Source of the DNA: Candidatus Woesearchaeota archaeon
GTDB lineage: Archaea > Nanobdellota > Nanobdellia > Woesearchaeales > GW2011-AR4
Length of the DNA stretch: 39,752 nt
Reading direction: 5' to 3'
Assembly (NCBI GenBank): GCA_018303185.1
Contig: JAGVYR010000068.1
Coordinates: 1 to 39,752, forward strand
This document shows, piece by piece, positions 30,803 through 39,462 of this stretch. The notes beneath the pieces are model-generated. The model was given only the letters and a program-made list of their open reading frames with translations, searched no databases and was not told where the DNA came from. The position numbers were made by a program, and so were the translations under genes. Every line of letters starts with the position of its first letter. Position 1 is the stretch's first letter.

Positions 30803-32761
30803 CTACTGGACTCTTTCTGCTGCAAGCTTCTCAACCACGGTCGGATCGGCCAAAGTCGACACGTTGCCGTATTCCTTCGTGTTTTCTGCTATAGCTTTTA
30901 AGATGCGGCGCATTATCTTGCCTGAGCGCGTCTTCGGAAGGTCATCCACAAATTGTATTTTATCGGGCTTTGCTATTGGGCCTACTTTGTTTCCTACGTG
31001 CTGTGAAAGCTCGCGCTTCAGCTGTTCGGTCTTTTGGCTGCCCTTCTTCAGCATGACAAAAGCATATATTGCCTGGCCTTTTATGTCGTGCGGATATGGC
31101 ACGCAGGCGGCTTCTGCAACCGCCGGATGGCTGACTAAAGAGCTTTCGACCTCAGCGCTTCCTATCCTATGGCCTGAGACTTTGATGACGTCATCTGTCC
31201 TCCCCATTATCCAGAAATACCCGTTTTCATCTTTCTTGGCGTTGTCTCCCGCAAGATAAAGCCCTGGGAACTGCCCATAGTATTTTTCTATGTATTTCTC
31301 AGGAGCCTTCCATACTGTCCTCAGCATTCCCGGCCATGGCTTCCTTATGACAAGATAGCCGCCTTCATTGATTCCTGCCTCTTTTCCGTCCTCCTTTAGG
31401 ATCACAGGATCGATGCCGAAGAAAGGCCTTGTCGCTGATCCTGGCTTCAATGGGGTTGCTCCTGGGAAGGGGGAAATCATTATGCCGCCTGTCTCTGTCT
31501 GCCACCATGTGTCTACAATCGGGCATTTTTCCTTGCCTATAACCCGGTAATACCACATCCATGCTTCAGGATTTATCGGCTCGCCAACGCTTCCAAGAAG
31601 GCGCAGGCTGCTCATATTGCATCCGTTTGGAAGCTCCTCGCCTTCTTTTGCCAATGCCCTTATTGCTGTCGGAGCCGTATAGAATACTGAGACTTTGTGC
31701 TTCTCTATAACTCTCCAGAACCTGTCGGCTGCCGGAAAAGTCGGGCTGCCTTCATACATCAAGGTTGTTGCGCCGTTTGCCAATGGGCCATAGACAATGT
31801 AGCTGTGGCCAGTTATCCAGCCTATGTCTGCTGTGCAGAAATAGATGTCGCTGTCCTTTATATCAAAAATGTATTTGAAAGTTTCTGCCGCATAGAGAAG
31901 GTAGCCTGCCTGGGTGTGCAAGACTCCCTTTGGCTTTCCTGTTGTGCCGGAAGTGTAAAGTATGAAAAGGCTGTCTTCAGAATTTAATTGCTCAGGCTCG
32001 CAGTAATCCTCTATAGAAGAGTCGGCAAGCATCTCATGCAGCCACATGTCCCTTGGAGGATACATAGGAATCGACTTTTCTGTCCTTTTGACAACAATCA
32101 CTTTTTGAGTTGTCGGGCATTCAAGCAGTGCGACGTCTGCGTTTTCTTTTAACGGATAAACGCGGCCGTTCCTGAAGCTACCGTCTGCCGTGATTAGCAG
32201 CTTCGCTTCACTGTCCTGAATCCTGTCCCTTAATGCGTCAGCGCTGAAGCCGCCGAAAACAACAGAATGAACCGCGCCAATCCTTGCGCACGCCAGCAAA
32301 GAGATTGCCAATTCAGGAATCATAGGGAGGTAGATTTCAACAACATCGCCTTTCCTTATTCCCTGTTTCTTCAGGGCGTTTGCAAGCCTGCAGACTTCTT
32401 TCAGCAGCTGCGCATAGGTATATTTCTTCTCAATGCCGTATTCCGGCTCGAAGATCAAAGCAATCTTGTCTTTTTTTCCGTTATTGAAATGCCTGTCAAG
32501 GCAGTTATAGGAAACATTGATTTTTCCGCCTTCAAACCACTTGAAAAAGCCGCAGTCATTCCTAAGGACAGAGTCCCATTTCCTGAACCAGTGCAGGTCT
32601 TCTGCCTTTGATGCCCAGTAGCCTTCTGGGTTTTCAATAGAATGCCTGTACTCATTCTCATAATCCTGCATGCTCTTTACATGCGCATTTCTGCTGAATC
32701 CTTCAGGCGGATTAAAAACCCTGTTTTCTGTCAGTATAGAAGTGACATGATCATCCGGCAT
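30803..32761 (-). CDS. acsA: Acetyl-CoA synthetase (AMP-forming)
   Basis: 652 residues, the full length of AcsA. Motifs are LFILYTSGTTGKPKGVLHTQ (P-loop-like A3), DIYFCTADIGWITGHSY, VDTWWQTETGGIMISPFPGA (A5), ENGYFWIMGRTDDVIKVSGH (hinge, A8) and PKTRSGKIMRRILKAIAE with catalytic Lys about 615. It makes acetyl-CoA from acetate, CoA and ATP, through acetyl-AMP. Many archaea use the ADP-forming enzyme instead, so this gene suggests acetate uptake or a bacterial-type route. gaggttgat stands just before the ATG (32763-32773). Confidence 0.96.
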   Translation of the reverse strand: MPDDHVTSILTENRVFNPPEGFSRNAHVKSMQDYENEYRHSIENPEGYWASKAEDLHWFRKWDSVLRNDCGFFKWFEGGKINVSYNCLDRHFNNGKKDKIALIFEPEYGIEKKYTYAQLLKEVCRLANALKKQGIRKGDVVEIYLPMIPELAISLLACARIGAVHSVVFGGFSADALRDRIQDSEAKLLITADGSFRNGRVYPLKENADVALLECPTTQKVIVVKRTEKSIPMYPPRDMWLHEMLADSSIEDYCEPEQLNSEDSLFILYTSGTTGKPKGVLHTQAGYLLYAAETFKYIFDIKDSDIYFCTADIGWITGHSYIVYGPLANGATTLMYEGSPTFPAADRFWRVIEKHKVSVFYTAPTAIRALAKEGEELPNGCNMSSLRLLGSVGEPINPEAWMWYYRVIGKEKCPIVDTWWQTETGGIMISPFPGATPLKPGSATRPFFGIDPVILKEDGKEAGINEGGYLVIRKPWPGMLRTVWKAPEKYIEKYYGQFPGLYLAGDNAKKDENGYFWIMGRTDDVIKVSGHRIGSAEVESSLVSHPAVAEAACVPYPHDIKGQAIYAFVMLKKGSQKTEQLKRELSQHVGNKVGPIAKPDKIQFVDDLPKTRSGKIMRRILKAIAENTKEYGNVSTLADPTVVEKLAAERVQ

Positions 32762-32799
32762 ACTATCAACCTCTTTTTTGATTCATTATTTTTGCCAAT

Positions 32800-32809
32800 A
32801 ATATATAAG
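32800..32809 (-). promoter_or_regulatory. TATA box of acsA
   Basis: The minus strand reads cttatatatt here. Transcription would start near 32778, giving a short leader of about 15-20 bases that still carries the gaggttgat ribosome-binding site. The remaining spacer to the pelota stop at 32892 is AT-rich and without a gene. Confidence 0.5.
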
Positions 32810-32891
32810 GTTTGTGATATATTTGAAAAATAGGTTGTTTCATTAATAAAATATCCAATGTTTGAAAAATTAAAGGATAGAAAAATTTAAT

Positions 32892-33953
32892 TCAATAATT
32901 CATCCTATACCTTAATATCGCGCCTATCCCGCCAATTCCCTTTAATTTCTGCCCGGATTCGTGCTCGCTGCTTATAATATGGACTTCTCCTCTTGCGCTT
33001 TCTGCCGCTTTCATCATCTTCTCTATGCGCATATAGCTTCCTTCTTCCCTTGAGCTCTGTATCAATGAGTCTGAAACCAGCAGATCTGAGGCTGCGCCTG
33101 CTGCCACCGCTTTCTCTGTCTCTGCGATTCCGTAAGCAGCCGTCCCTGCTTTTGAAATTTCCTGAAACAGCTTTTCTACAAGGTTTGCCTCTTTTGAAAT
33201 CCTATCTTGTTTTAGTGCTTCCTTAGCTTCCGGCCTTTTCAGCACTTCCTCTATGCCGTTCTTTCCGACTGAGGAGCATGTTGCAAGTATTATTTTTCTC
33301 TTTAACTCTGCGTTTTGCATCTCTTTCATCAAATCCTCTTTCCAGAATGCGGGGCTTGCGATTATTATCTTCTCTGCCATGTATCTTTTTGAGTAATCTT
33401 CTATCAGCTCGATTATTTCAGAATAAAAGCTGCCTGAAGATGCTGTGTCTACTGCTTTCTTTTGCACATTGCCCTTTATCTCTGCAAGGATGTCATAGCC
33501 GTATTTTTTCATCACTGCAAAGACTGCCTCCTCGCGGTCATGCACTGCAATAAGTATTTTTGAAGCGGCCTCTTTGCACGCCTCCTCTATCTTGTCCAGT
33601 TGATACTTGAGCCAATGCTCCTTCACAATTGTAATTTCAGAATTTTCCTCCAGGGTGAAGGAATGGTAGCTGCCTAAAGGGATGTCTTCAGGGCCCTGCG
33701 TTATGGTGCCGAGTATCTTAAGGTTTGAGCCGTTGGAAAACTCAGCCTTCTCTGCCTTCAGCTCGATGAACATAGGCTTCCTCACAGCTTTCTGGCTCCT
33801 GTCTCCTTCCTTGCCGGACTTTATCTTTCTCAAAGTCGTGCCTTTCACAATGTCAGAAGGCTCAATTATGTTGCTCAGGTACCACAAGTCTTCCTGATTC
33901 TCTATTTTTACCTTTATTTCCCCGTTTTTGAGGTTTTTGTGCTTTAGTTTCAT
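32892..33953 (-). CDS. pelA: mRNA surveillance protein Pelota
   Basis: 353 residues, the archaeal aPelota/Dom34. Domain 1 (1-125) is Sm-like: KNLKNGEIKVKIENQEDLWY and the KSGKEGDRSQKAVRK loop region; the middle eRF1-like domain has KILIAVHDREEAVFAVMKKY and the C-terminal eRF1-domain-3-like part has AAGAASDLLVSDSLIQ and HESGQKLKGIGGIGAILRYR. It enters the empty A site of stalled ribosomes and, with aEF1A and ABCE1, splits them. It lacks the GGQ of release factors, as expected. The leader upstream looks structured (see 33983-34060). Confidence 0.95.
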   Translation of the reverse strand: MKLKHKNLKNGEIKVKIENQEDLWYLSNIIEPSDIVKGTTLRKIKSGKEGDRSQKAVRKPMFIELKAEKAEFSNGSNLKILGTITQGPEDIPLGSYHSFTLEENSEITIVKEHWLKYQLDKIEEACKEAASKILIAVHDREEAVFAVMKKYGYDILAEIKGNVQKKAVDTASSGSFYSEIIELIEDYSKRYMAEKIIIASPAFWKEDLMKEMQNAELKRKIILATCSSVGKNGIEEVLKRPEAKEALKQDRISKEANLVEKLFQEISKAGTAAYGIAETEKAVAAGAASDLLVSDSLIQSSREEGSYMRIEKMMKAAESARGEVHIISSEHESGQKLKGIGGIGAILRYRMNY

Positions 33954-33982
33954 TGTAAGGTCGTTTTATTTTCAGCGCCTCG

Positions 33983-34060
33983 GTGGCGGTGCGACGGTTT
34001 TGCTCCGTAAAACCTGCTCGGCATCCCGGATGGAGCATCCCCTGCCTCGCCGCACGCCAC
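33983..34060 (-). promoter_or_regulatory. GC-rich structured leader of pelota (candidate RNA element)
   Basis: gtggcg-g-tgcg (33983-33993) pairs with cgcacgccac (34051-34060), ten base pairs with one bulged G. Inside it are ggtttt/aaaacc (33996-34001 with 34009-34014, 7-base loop) and gctc/gagc (34016-34019 with 34033-34036). Together they make a three-way junction. The block is GC-rich amid AT-rich flanks. The TATA palindrome at 34112-34125 would put the pelota transcript start near 34090, so this lies in its 5' untranslated region. An independent small RNA is also possible. Confidence 0.45.
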
Positions 34061-34111
34061 ACAGCCATATTGTTTTTATTATTGCTCCTGCCAGTTTTTC
34101 CATTCCGATAC

Positions 34112-34125
34112 ATTTATATATAAAT
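34112..34125. promoter_or_regulatory. Palindromic bidirectional TATA box
   Basis: atttatatataaat is a perfect 14-bp palindrome between the divergent pelota gene (ATG at 33953) and the surface gene at 34184. It could serve both directions: leader about 140 bases toward pelota and about 40 bases toward the plus-strand gene, the latter containing the ribosome-binding site gaggag (34172-34177). Confidence 0.5.
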
Positions 34126-34183
34126 CATTTCATTTCCTTACACAAAGGTAGGTATATTTTTAAGTCGTGAAAAGAGGAGTTTC

Positions 34184-35353
34184 ATGAAAAAAGCCCAGTC
34201 AGGCATGAATGCTGCAGTGTTAGTGGCCATAATCGCCGGCCTTATCATATTATACATATTGTTTCTTCCGTCAGTTGAAAGGGAGCAGCTTCTTGAGGGT
34301 GAAGTGAAAGCCAAGGGCGGAGATAACGGAAATGATAAAGACGTGCTTCTAAGGGAATTTCCCGGCAGGCTGGATGTTATTGACAACATAGGCGCAAAGA
34401 ATATCCCGAATATCTTCCTGTTTGAAGAGACAAACTCGAAAATCCTTGACACGATAAACCCGCTTGTTGTGAGGAACGGCATATTTGACAAGAAGCCTGC
34501 AACAGCCTCATTCTCGCTTGAGGATATTGAAAACACTGACAATGTGATGCTTACTTTTACCGCAGAAAAGCACAAAGGTACGCTTACAATAAAGCTGAAC
34601 GGGCAGTCAATCTACGAGAACAGCATAGATTCCCTGAATCCCGAGCCTATAAAGCTCAGGAAGAGCGCTTTGGAAAGGGACAATACCCTGGAATTTTCAG
34701 TTTCCGGGGTTGGAGTGAAGTTCTGGAGCACCAATGAATACAGCCTTGACGGCATACAGGTTGTTGGCGACATAACTGACAAGAGCAGGCAGGAAGCGCT
34801 TAATGTCTTTACACTTACGGGGGAGGAGTTCTATAATATTGATGAGGCAACACTGAAATTCATACCATACTGCTCCGGCGTGCAGAATGTTGGGAGGCTT
34901 GATGTCTCGATAAACAGCAAGAACGTCTTTTCGGCAGTGCCTGTCTGCGAGGACCCCTACAAGCAGGTAATCCCGACAGGGGTGTTCAACATAGGAGAGA
35001 ACAGGATCATCTTCAAGACCGGAAAGGGAAGCTACAGCGTTGAGCAGATAAGGCTTGACTTCAAGGCAAAGGAGCAGAAGACCAAGGTTTATTTCTTTGA
35101 GGTAAACAGCACTCTGCTTAAGGATATTGAGGACAATGACAAAGACGTGGAGCTAAGGCTTGAATTCGTTGAGGACCGGGAGAACAAGAGGGCCGACATA
35201 AATGTCAATGACCGCTTCCTCAGCCTTGACCAGGAAGAAAAGGCTTACAGCAAGGCCATAACTGACAGGATAAAGGAAGGCAACAATTTTATCGAGATAA
35301 GGCCAAGGACAGAGCTTGACATAGTAGAGATAAAGGTTGAAGTTGTTGATTGA
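34184..35353 (+). CDS. Anchored envelope protein with pilin-like N-terminus
   Basis: 389 residues. The start KKAQSGMNAAVLVAIIAGLI and ILYILFLPSV is one hydrophobic helix (about 9-30) after a short basic head; the QSG just before it resembles a class III (prepilin) cleavage site, but uncut anchoring is equally possible. The rest is outside the cell, acidic and beta-rich (EKHKGTLTIKLNGQSIYE, GVGVKFWSTNEYSLDGIQVV) and contains only two Cys (about 233 and 257). I do not know its function. It is first of four co-oriented envelope genes and precedes the lytic-transglycosylase-like gene by 63 bases, so it may anchor or scaffold that protein. Start chosen by gaggag 6-12 bases before. Confidence 0.7.
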   Translation: MKKAQSGMNAAVLVAIIAGLIILYILFLPSVEREQLLEGEVKAKGGDNGNDKDVLLREFPGRLDVIDNIGAKNIPNIFLFEETNSKILDTINPLVVRNGIFDKKPATASFSLEDIENTDNVMLTFTAEKHKGTLTIKLNGQSIYENSIDSLNPEPIKLRKSALERDNTLEFSVSGVGVKFWSTNEYSLDGIQVVGDITDKSRQEALNVFTLTGEEFYNIDEATLKFIPYCSGVQNVGRLDVSINSKNVFSAVPVCEDPYKQVIPTGVFNIGENRIIFKTGKGSYSVEQIRLDFKAKEQKTKVYFFEVNSTLLKDIEDNDKDVELRLEFVEDRENKRADINVNDRFLSLDQEEKAYSKAITDRIKEGNNFIEIRPRTELDIVEIKVEVVD

Positions 35354-35416
35354 TTTCATTCAGAGATTAAATGAAAGAGGTGTTTTGAAGAGAGTTCTTC
35401 TTAGTTGATTCTGAAA
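35354..35416 (+). other. Short spacer before the transglycosylase-like gene
   Basis: The spacer has tttcatt (35356-35362) and aatgaaa (35369-35375), a short dyad, and gaggtg at about 35376-35381, some 35 bases before the next ATG, too far for a ribosome-binding site. No TATA box stands out, so the downstream gene is probably cotranscribed with the gene at 34184. Confidence 0.3.
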
Positions 35417-38416
35417 ATGGCTGATGACGAAAGAGAAAAGGATATGCAGAGAAGGGCAGAAGAGTTCATGAAAGATGAAGAAAATCTTAATGAGCAAAGC
35501 CGCAAGAGAGAGGAAGATTTTGAAAATCGGGCCAGAAAACAAGCAGCGGCAGGATGGAGAAAGGAAAGATTATATGGAGTCATTATAAGCAAGCAGGGAA
35601 TGAAAGCTGCTGCGCAGAATGTAGGGAGAGTTGGTGCTGGGGCTGTAAAGTGGGCCGCCCCAAAAGCTGGCGCAGGCCTGATGGGGGGCCTTGCAATAGG
35701 CGGGGCTGCCGGAGCTGCTGCCGGCAGGGCAATGGCAGGCAACGGCATCTTTTTCATACTGCTTTCTGCACTGCTTTACCTTTCAGACATATATATAACC
35801 GGATTCAACGGCATTGACATCACTTTGTTTCTTCAGAGCGCGTCGCTTGGAAGCGCTTTCGGGTACATAGGGTATATATTCAACAGCTTTGTTGTAATAA
35901 TCGCGCTGGGCTACTATTTCCTTGCGAGGCCAAGCGGCAGAGAATTGGTTTCTTTCGTGATGATAATAATGCTGTCCTCGACAATTTTCTTCATGGGTGG
36001 CTTTGACAGGGGGCTGTTTCATCTTATATTCGTAATCATAGTCTATGTCCTTTTCATAAAGCCGTCTTCACAGGATGCCGCAACTTCCAATTTCATTGTG
36101 TTCGGGCTGATGCTCTTCGATTTTTTTGGGTACGGCATATTAACGCATGCGCTTGGAGGCACTCAGAATATTGCGGCGGCTTTTGTATCGAACAGGCTCC
36201 TTCTGCCGGTATGGTTCTACTATTCCCTGATATTCACTCACGAGCATGAGAAAGGATGGCTGGCTTCTGCCCTGATTATCATAGTGATAATACTAAATGT
36301 CTTCTACTTCGCCCAAGGAATGATGGGCGCAACAAATTTTCAGTCAGTCATTTCACAGGAGCAGCGCCAGGGGCTTTTTGACGGCCTTAAGACGAGCGTT
36401 TCGAATATGCTGAAGGCTGCGAGCCAGATAAGCACGAACATACAAAAAAACCTTGAGCAGAGGGTTATGTATGCGGTTACGGGGAAGGTCGAGGAGAACA
36501 AGTATGAGCCGCTTGGAGTCTATCTGGAAAATGTCAAGAGCCTTGATCCAAAGTACTACGCCCGCGATACAGTGACGATAGTTGGCACTGTCAAGGCGAG
36601 GACGCTTGACGACCCAATAAACATTAAGCTTGGATGCTTCAGGGAAAAGAACAGCCAGAAAGCGGCACCCGACAAAATACAGCCAGACAAGACTTTCTCC
36701 ATATATACCCTTGAAGAGCAGGACTTTGTGTGCCAATTCAAAACTTCCGATACGGATGTCGGCGCCTATTCAATAACTGCCACTGCAAATTTCAATTTTG
36801 ACACTCTTGCTTACCTGAAGGCGTATTTCATGGACAGGGAAAGGTACAGGGCTATGACGAGGGAAGGCCTTGACCCATTAGACGAATTTGGCATAAAAGA
36901 CAAGAAGCCTGTTGCTGCATACACCAACGGTCCCGTAGGCATAGACATGTCTACAACTTCTGCCCTGACCGGAGTTGGCGAACAGGCGCCAACATTGCCG
37001 AGGCTTAACATAAATCTTGTCAATAGGCCCGGATGGGAAGGGAAAATTGACAGTATAAGGGAGTTCGTAGTGCTGCTTCCTGCCGGGATAAGCATAGAAA
37101 AGCCAGCAGAAAGCTGCACAAGGCCTTTCAAGGAATACAGCAAAAGTGAATGCCTGCAGTCATGCGTCACTCTTGTCGAGAAGCCGTGCACAGAGGCGTG
37201 CGCTGCGCAGCTCGGCGATGGCCGCACCAAGTGCGAGGCCAGCTGCAGGGCGAGCACAAAAGACAGGTGCGAGCCAAGCTGTACTGACCTTTTTGTGAGT
37301 GATGAAGGCAATGCAGAGTACAAGGCTTATGCTCTCGACGTAGGCATGATAAATTCACTTTACGGCAATGAGCTCAAGAACATAGACAAGGATCGCTTTA
37401 GGTCTTTCAGCTGCGAGCTGTCCATTGATTCCAAGGCCATTCTCGGCAATACGCCTATAACAACGAAATTCTTCAGGGCAAGGGCAAGATACGAATACAC
37501 TGTGGAGAAGAAGACGTCCGTAAATGTCGAGAAGGTTCCTGAGCCGATAAGCGCTTCAGGCGCGATTGTTGTGCCTCCCGGGCTTAATGCGGAGGGAGAT
37601 GCGAAGAAGAAAATCATAGAGACTGCAAGAGACATGAGCGCCGATTCGCAGCTTACTGCGCTTGCCCTTGCAATTGCGCATCATGAGAGCAGGGGCTCTT
37701 TTAAGCACTGCAAGTCAGGCGGCATAAGCTGCAACACGCAGGATCAGGTTGAATGCAGCAGCGCCAACAGCTGCGGGCTTATGCAGATAAACAGGGATGT
37801 TCATCCTCTGCAAGGCTATGGTTGCGGTCAGGGCCAGACAATATTTGATGCAGAATGCAACATAAGAACCGGCATAAGGATACTTCAGGACAATTACAAT
37901 AATTATGGGAACAATAATGAAAGATATGCAGGCGCTGTAACAAGCAATTGCAAAGATTTGTATTACCAAAGAACGTACCTGAACTACCAGGGATGGGACA
38001 GGGCAATAAGGGCGTATAACGGGCTAGGGTGCAATGCTACTAGAGCCGACAGGACTTATGTAGAATCAGTAAAGCCCTATTGGGAAGGCTACAAGAAGTT
38101 TGATTTCGGCAGGAGTGCAAAGGCCGCACCGCCGACAAACATTGCAGCTTCTGCAGTGAGCGGCGGGATAATGCTTACATGGGCTTTATCGGCTGATGAC
38201 GGGAATAATGAGAATGACATAAGCAATTATTATATACTGGTCAGGGAAAGTACTGACAGCGCATATGGCGATATTGCAGGCATGGGCCCGCAGACTGCCG
38301 AGTACACAGACAATTCTGTGCAGCCCGGCAAGACATACTGCTACAAGGTCAGGGCCTATGACAAAGAAGGAAACTTTGCTGATTCGAGCACAGAAGCATG
38401 TGCAACAGCAGGCTGA
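35417..38416 (+). CDS. Multi-pass membrane protein with transglycosylase/lysozyme-like and FN3 domains
   Basis: 999 residues from ATG 35417 (an in-frame TTG is at 35405). In order: a charged N-terminal region (1-45), an Ala/Gly-rich stretch (74-108), about seven hydrophobic helices (109-302), an extracellular beta region (360-560), a Cys-rich module with four CX3C motifs (579-622), a lytic-transglycosylase/lysozyme-like domain (about 735-890), and a fibronectin type III domain (905-996). The transglycosylase domain has Glu757 in AIAHHESRGS, the SCGLMQIN motif (785-792) and AYNG (866-869), all in SLT-type enzymes. These cleave peptidoglycan in bacteria, which archaea lack. The gene lies between two surface genes on the same strand. 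Possible roles are a VirB1-like opener in a contact-dependent system, or use against bacteria. Function is inferred. Confidence 0.8.
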   Translation: MADDEREKDMQRRAEEFMKDEENLNEQSRKREEDFENRARKQAAAGWRKERLYGVIISKQGMKAAAQNVGRVGAGAVKWAAPKAGAGLMGGLAIGGAAGAAAGRAMAGNGIFFILLSALLYLSDIYITGFNGIDITLFLQSASLGSAFGYIGYIFNSFVVIIALGYYFLARPSGRELVSFVMIIMLSSTIFFMGGFDRGLFHLIFVIIVYVLFIKPSSQDAATSNFIVFGLMLFDFFGYGILTHALGGTQNIAAAFVSNRLLLPVWFYYSLIFTHEHEKGWLASALIIIVIILNVFYFAQGMMGATNFQSVISQEQRQGLFDGLKTSVSNMLKAASQISTNIQKNLEQRVMYAVTGKVEENKYEPLGVYLENVKSLDPKYYARDTVTIVGTVKARTLDDPINIKLGCFREKNSQKAAPDKIQPDKTFSIYTLEEQDFVCQFKTSDTDVGAYSITATANFNFDTLAYLKAYFMDRERYRAMTREGLDPLDEFGIKDKKPVAAYTNGPVGIDMSTTSALTGVGEQAPTLPRLNINLVNRPGWEGKIDSIREFVVLLPAGISIEKPAESCTRPFKEYSKSECLQSCVTLVEKPCTEACAAQLGDGRTKCEASCRASTKDRCEPSCTDLFVSDEGNAEYKAYALDVGMINSLYGNELKNIDKDRFRSFSCELSIDSKAILGNTPITTKFFRARARYEYTVEKKTSVNVEKVPEPISASGAIVVPPGLNAEGDAKKKIIETARDMSADSQLTALALAIAHHESRGSFKHCKSGGISCNTQDQVECSSANSCGLMQINRDVHPLQGYGCGQGQTIFDAECNIRTGIRILQDNYNNYGNNNERYAGAVTSNCKDLYYQRTYLNYQGWDRAIRAYNGLGCNATRADRTYVESVKPYWEGYKKFDFGRSAKAAPPTNIAASAVSGGIMLTWALSADDGNNENDISNYYILVRESTDSAYGDIAGMGPQTAEYTDNSVQPGKTYCYKVRAYDKEGNFADSSTEACATAG

Positions 38417-38421
38417 TAAAA

Positions 38422-39426
38422 ATGAGGGGAATAAAAATTATGGCTATGATGGCGCTTCTGATTATTGCGGTTTCGGGCTGCAAATCGTCAGGATCTGCCT
38501 CCATAGCAGATATAGACGTGAGGAAAGGCACTGAAGGGCTGTCTATGGAGTTCCTGAAGGGAAGCCCTCCTGATAAAGTCTTTGAAGACGCCCCTTTTTC
38601 TGTCTTTTTCGGCATCCATAATAAAGGGGCTTTTGACATAGGGGGGAAGGAAGGCGGCAGAGGCGTTCTTGTATTGGGGATTGAGAATGATGTTATAGGC
38701 ATTGAGGCTAACGGGTTCGGGGATGCGGAAAGCGCGTCCATGGATAGGCAGACCGGAAAGATTCTTTTGAACCTTGAAGGAAAATCCATGATAAACCCAA
38801 ATGGCATGCAGGATTCTATAAGCATAGGCTTAAGGACAAAAAAGGTAGGCGGGCAAAGTGAATCAAGAAAAAGCACAATATCTGCGACTGCCTGCTATGA
38901 CTACGGGACAACGCTTGAAGGAGAAATCTGCGTGGATACTGACCCAAACAGCCTGAGGCCCGGAAGAAAGCCGTGCAGTGTAAAAGACCTTGCCTTTCCT
39001 CAGGGGCAAGGCGCTCCTGTTGTGATAACAAAAGTTGAATCCCAGATGCTGCCTTCAAACGGGCAGATAAGGCCGAATCTCATAATTTACATAGAAAACA
39101 AGGGAAAAGGGGAAGTGGCGAAGCCCAGTATAGCGGAAAAGGTATGCTCTTCAGGAAATCTCGATGTTGGCGACTTGAACCTGCTTTCTGTAAATGCGTT
39201 CCTTTCTGACAAGGAGCTGCAGTGCACATCTTCAAGGATGTCTGAGGACCGCGTTATGGTGAGGCTTGACAAGAAGCAGGGAATTGTAAGATGTGTTGCC
39301 CCTGAGGGCGAAGGATATGATGCAAACCTTGATTCCTTCGTGTCTCCAATCAGGATTGAGTTGAAGTATGGATATACTTTCACCATATCAAAGGAGTTTA
39401 TAGTGGAAAGGGTTCTGACCCATTAG
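38422..39426 (+). CDS. Surface lipoprotein
   Basis: 334 residues from ATG 38422, five bases after the transglycosylase-like gene. The start MRGIKIMAMMALLIIAVSGC is a lipoprotein signal with lipobox VSGC, and Cys20 would carry the lipid. The mature part begins with the segment FLKGSPPDKVFEDAPFSVFF, and IHNKGAFDIGGKEG follows; both recur in the next gene, so the two are paralogs. It has six or more Cys in the C-terminal two-thirds and a beta-rich pattern (CARDB-like) with LIIYIENKGKGEVAKPSI. No enzymatic motifs. The short gap indicates cotranscription with the upstream gene, hence a part of the same envelope complex. Confidence 0.72.
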   Translation: MRGIKIMAMMALLIIAVSGCKSSGSASIADIDVRKGTEGLSMEFLKGSPPDKVFEDAPFSVFFGIHNKGAFDIGGKEGGRGVLVLGIENDVIGIEANGFGDAESASMDRQTGKILLNLEGKSMINPNGMQDSISIGLRTKKVGGQSESRKSTISATACYDYGTTLEGEICVDTDPNSLRPGRKPCSVKDLAFPQGQGAPVVITKVESQMLPSNGQIRPNLIIYIENKGKGEVAKPSIAEKVCSSGNLDVGDLNLLSVNAFLSDKELQCTSSRMSEDRVMVRLDKKQGIVRCVAPEGEGYDANLDSFVSPIRIELKYGYTFTISKEFIVERVLTH

Positions 39427-39428
39427 GA

Positions 39429-39437
39429 AAAATATAA
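39429..39437 (+). promoter_or_regulatory. TATA-like box before the second lipoprotein gene
   Basis: aaatataaa lies about 26-30 bases before ATG 39463. This spacing suggests a leaderless start there and would give the second lipoprotein gene its own promoter besides read-through from the first. Confidence 0.35.
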
Positions 39438-39462
39438 ATAAATGTGCCGAGGCATTATGCTC

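Noticed and set aside
33862-34113. Minus-strand frame over the pelota start and leader
   Set aside because: It reads through a GC-rich structured region and overlaps the pelota start; composition is not protein-like.
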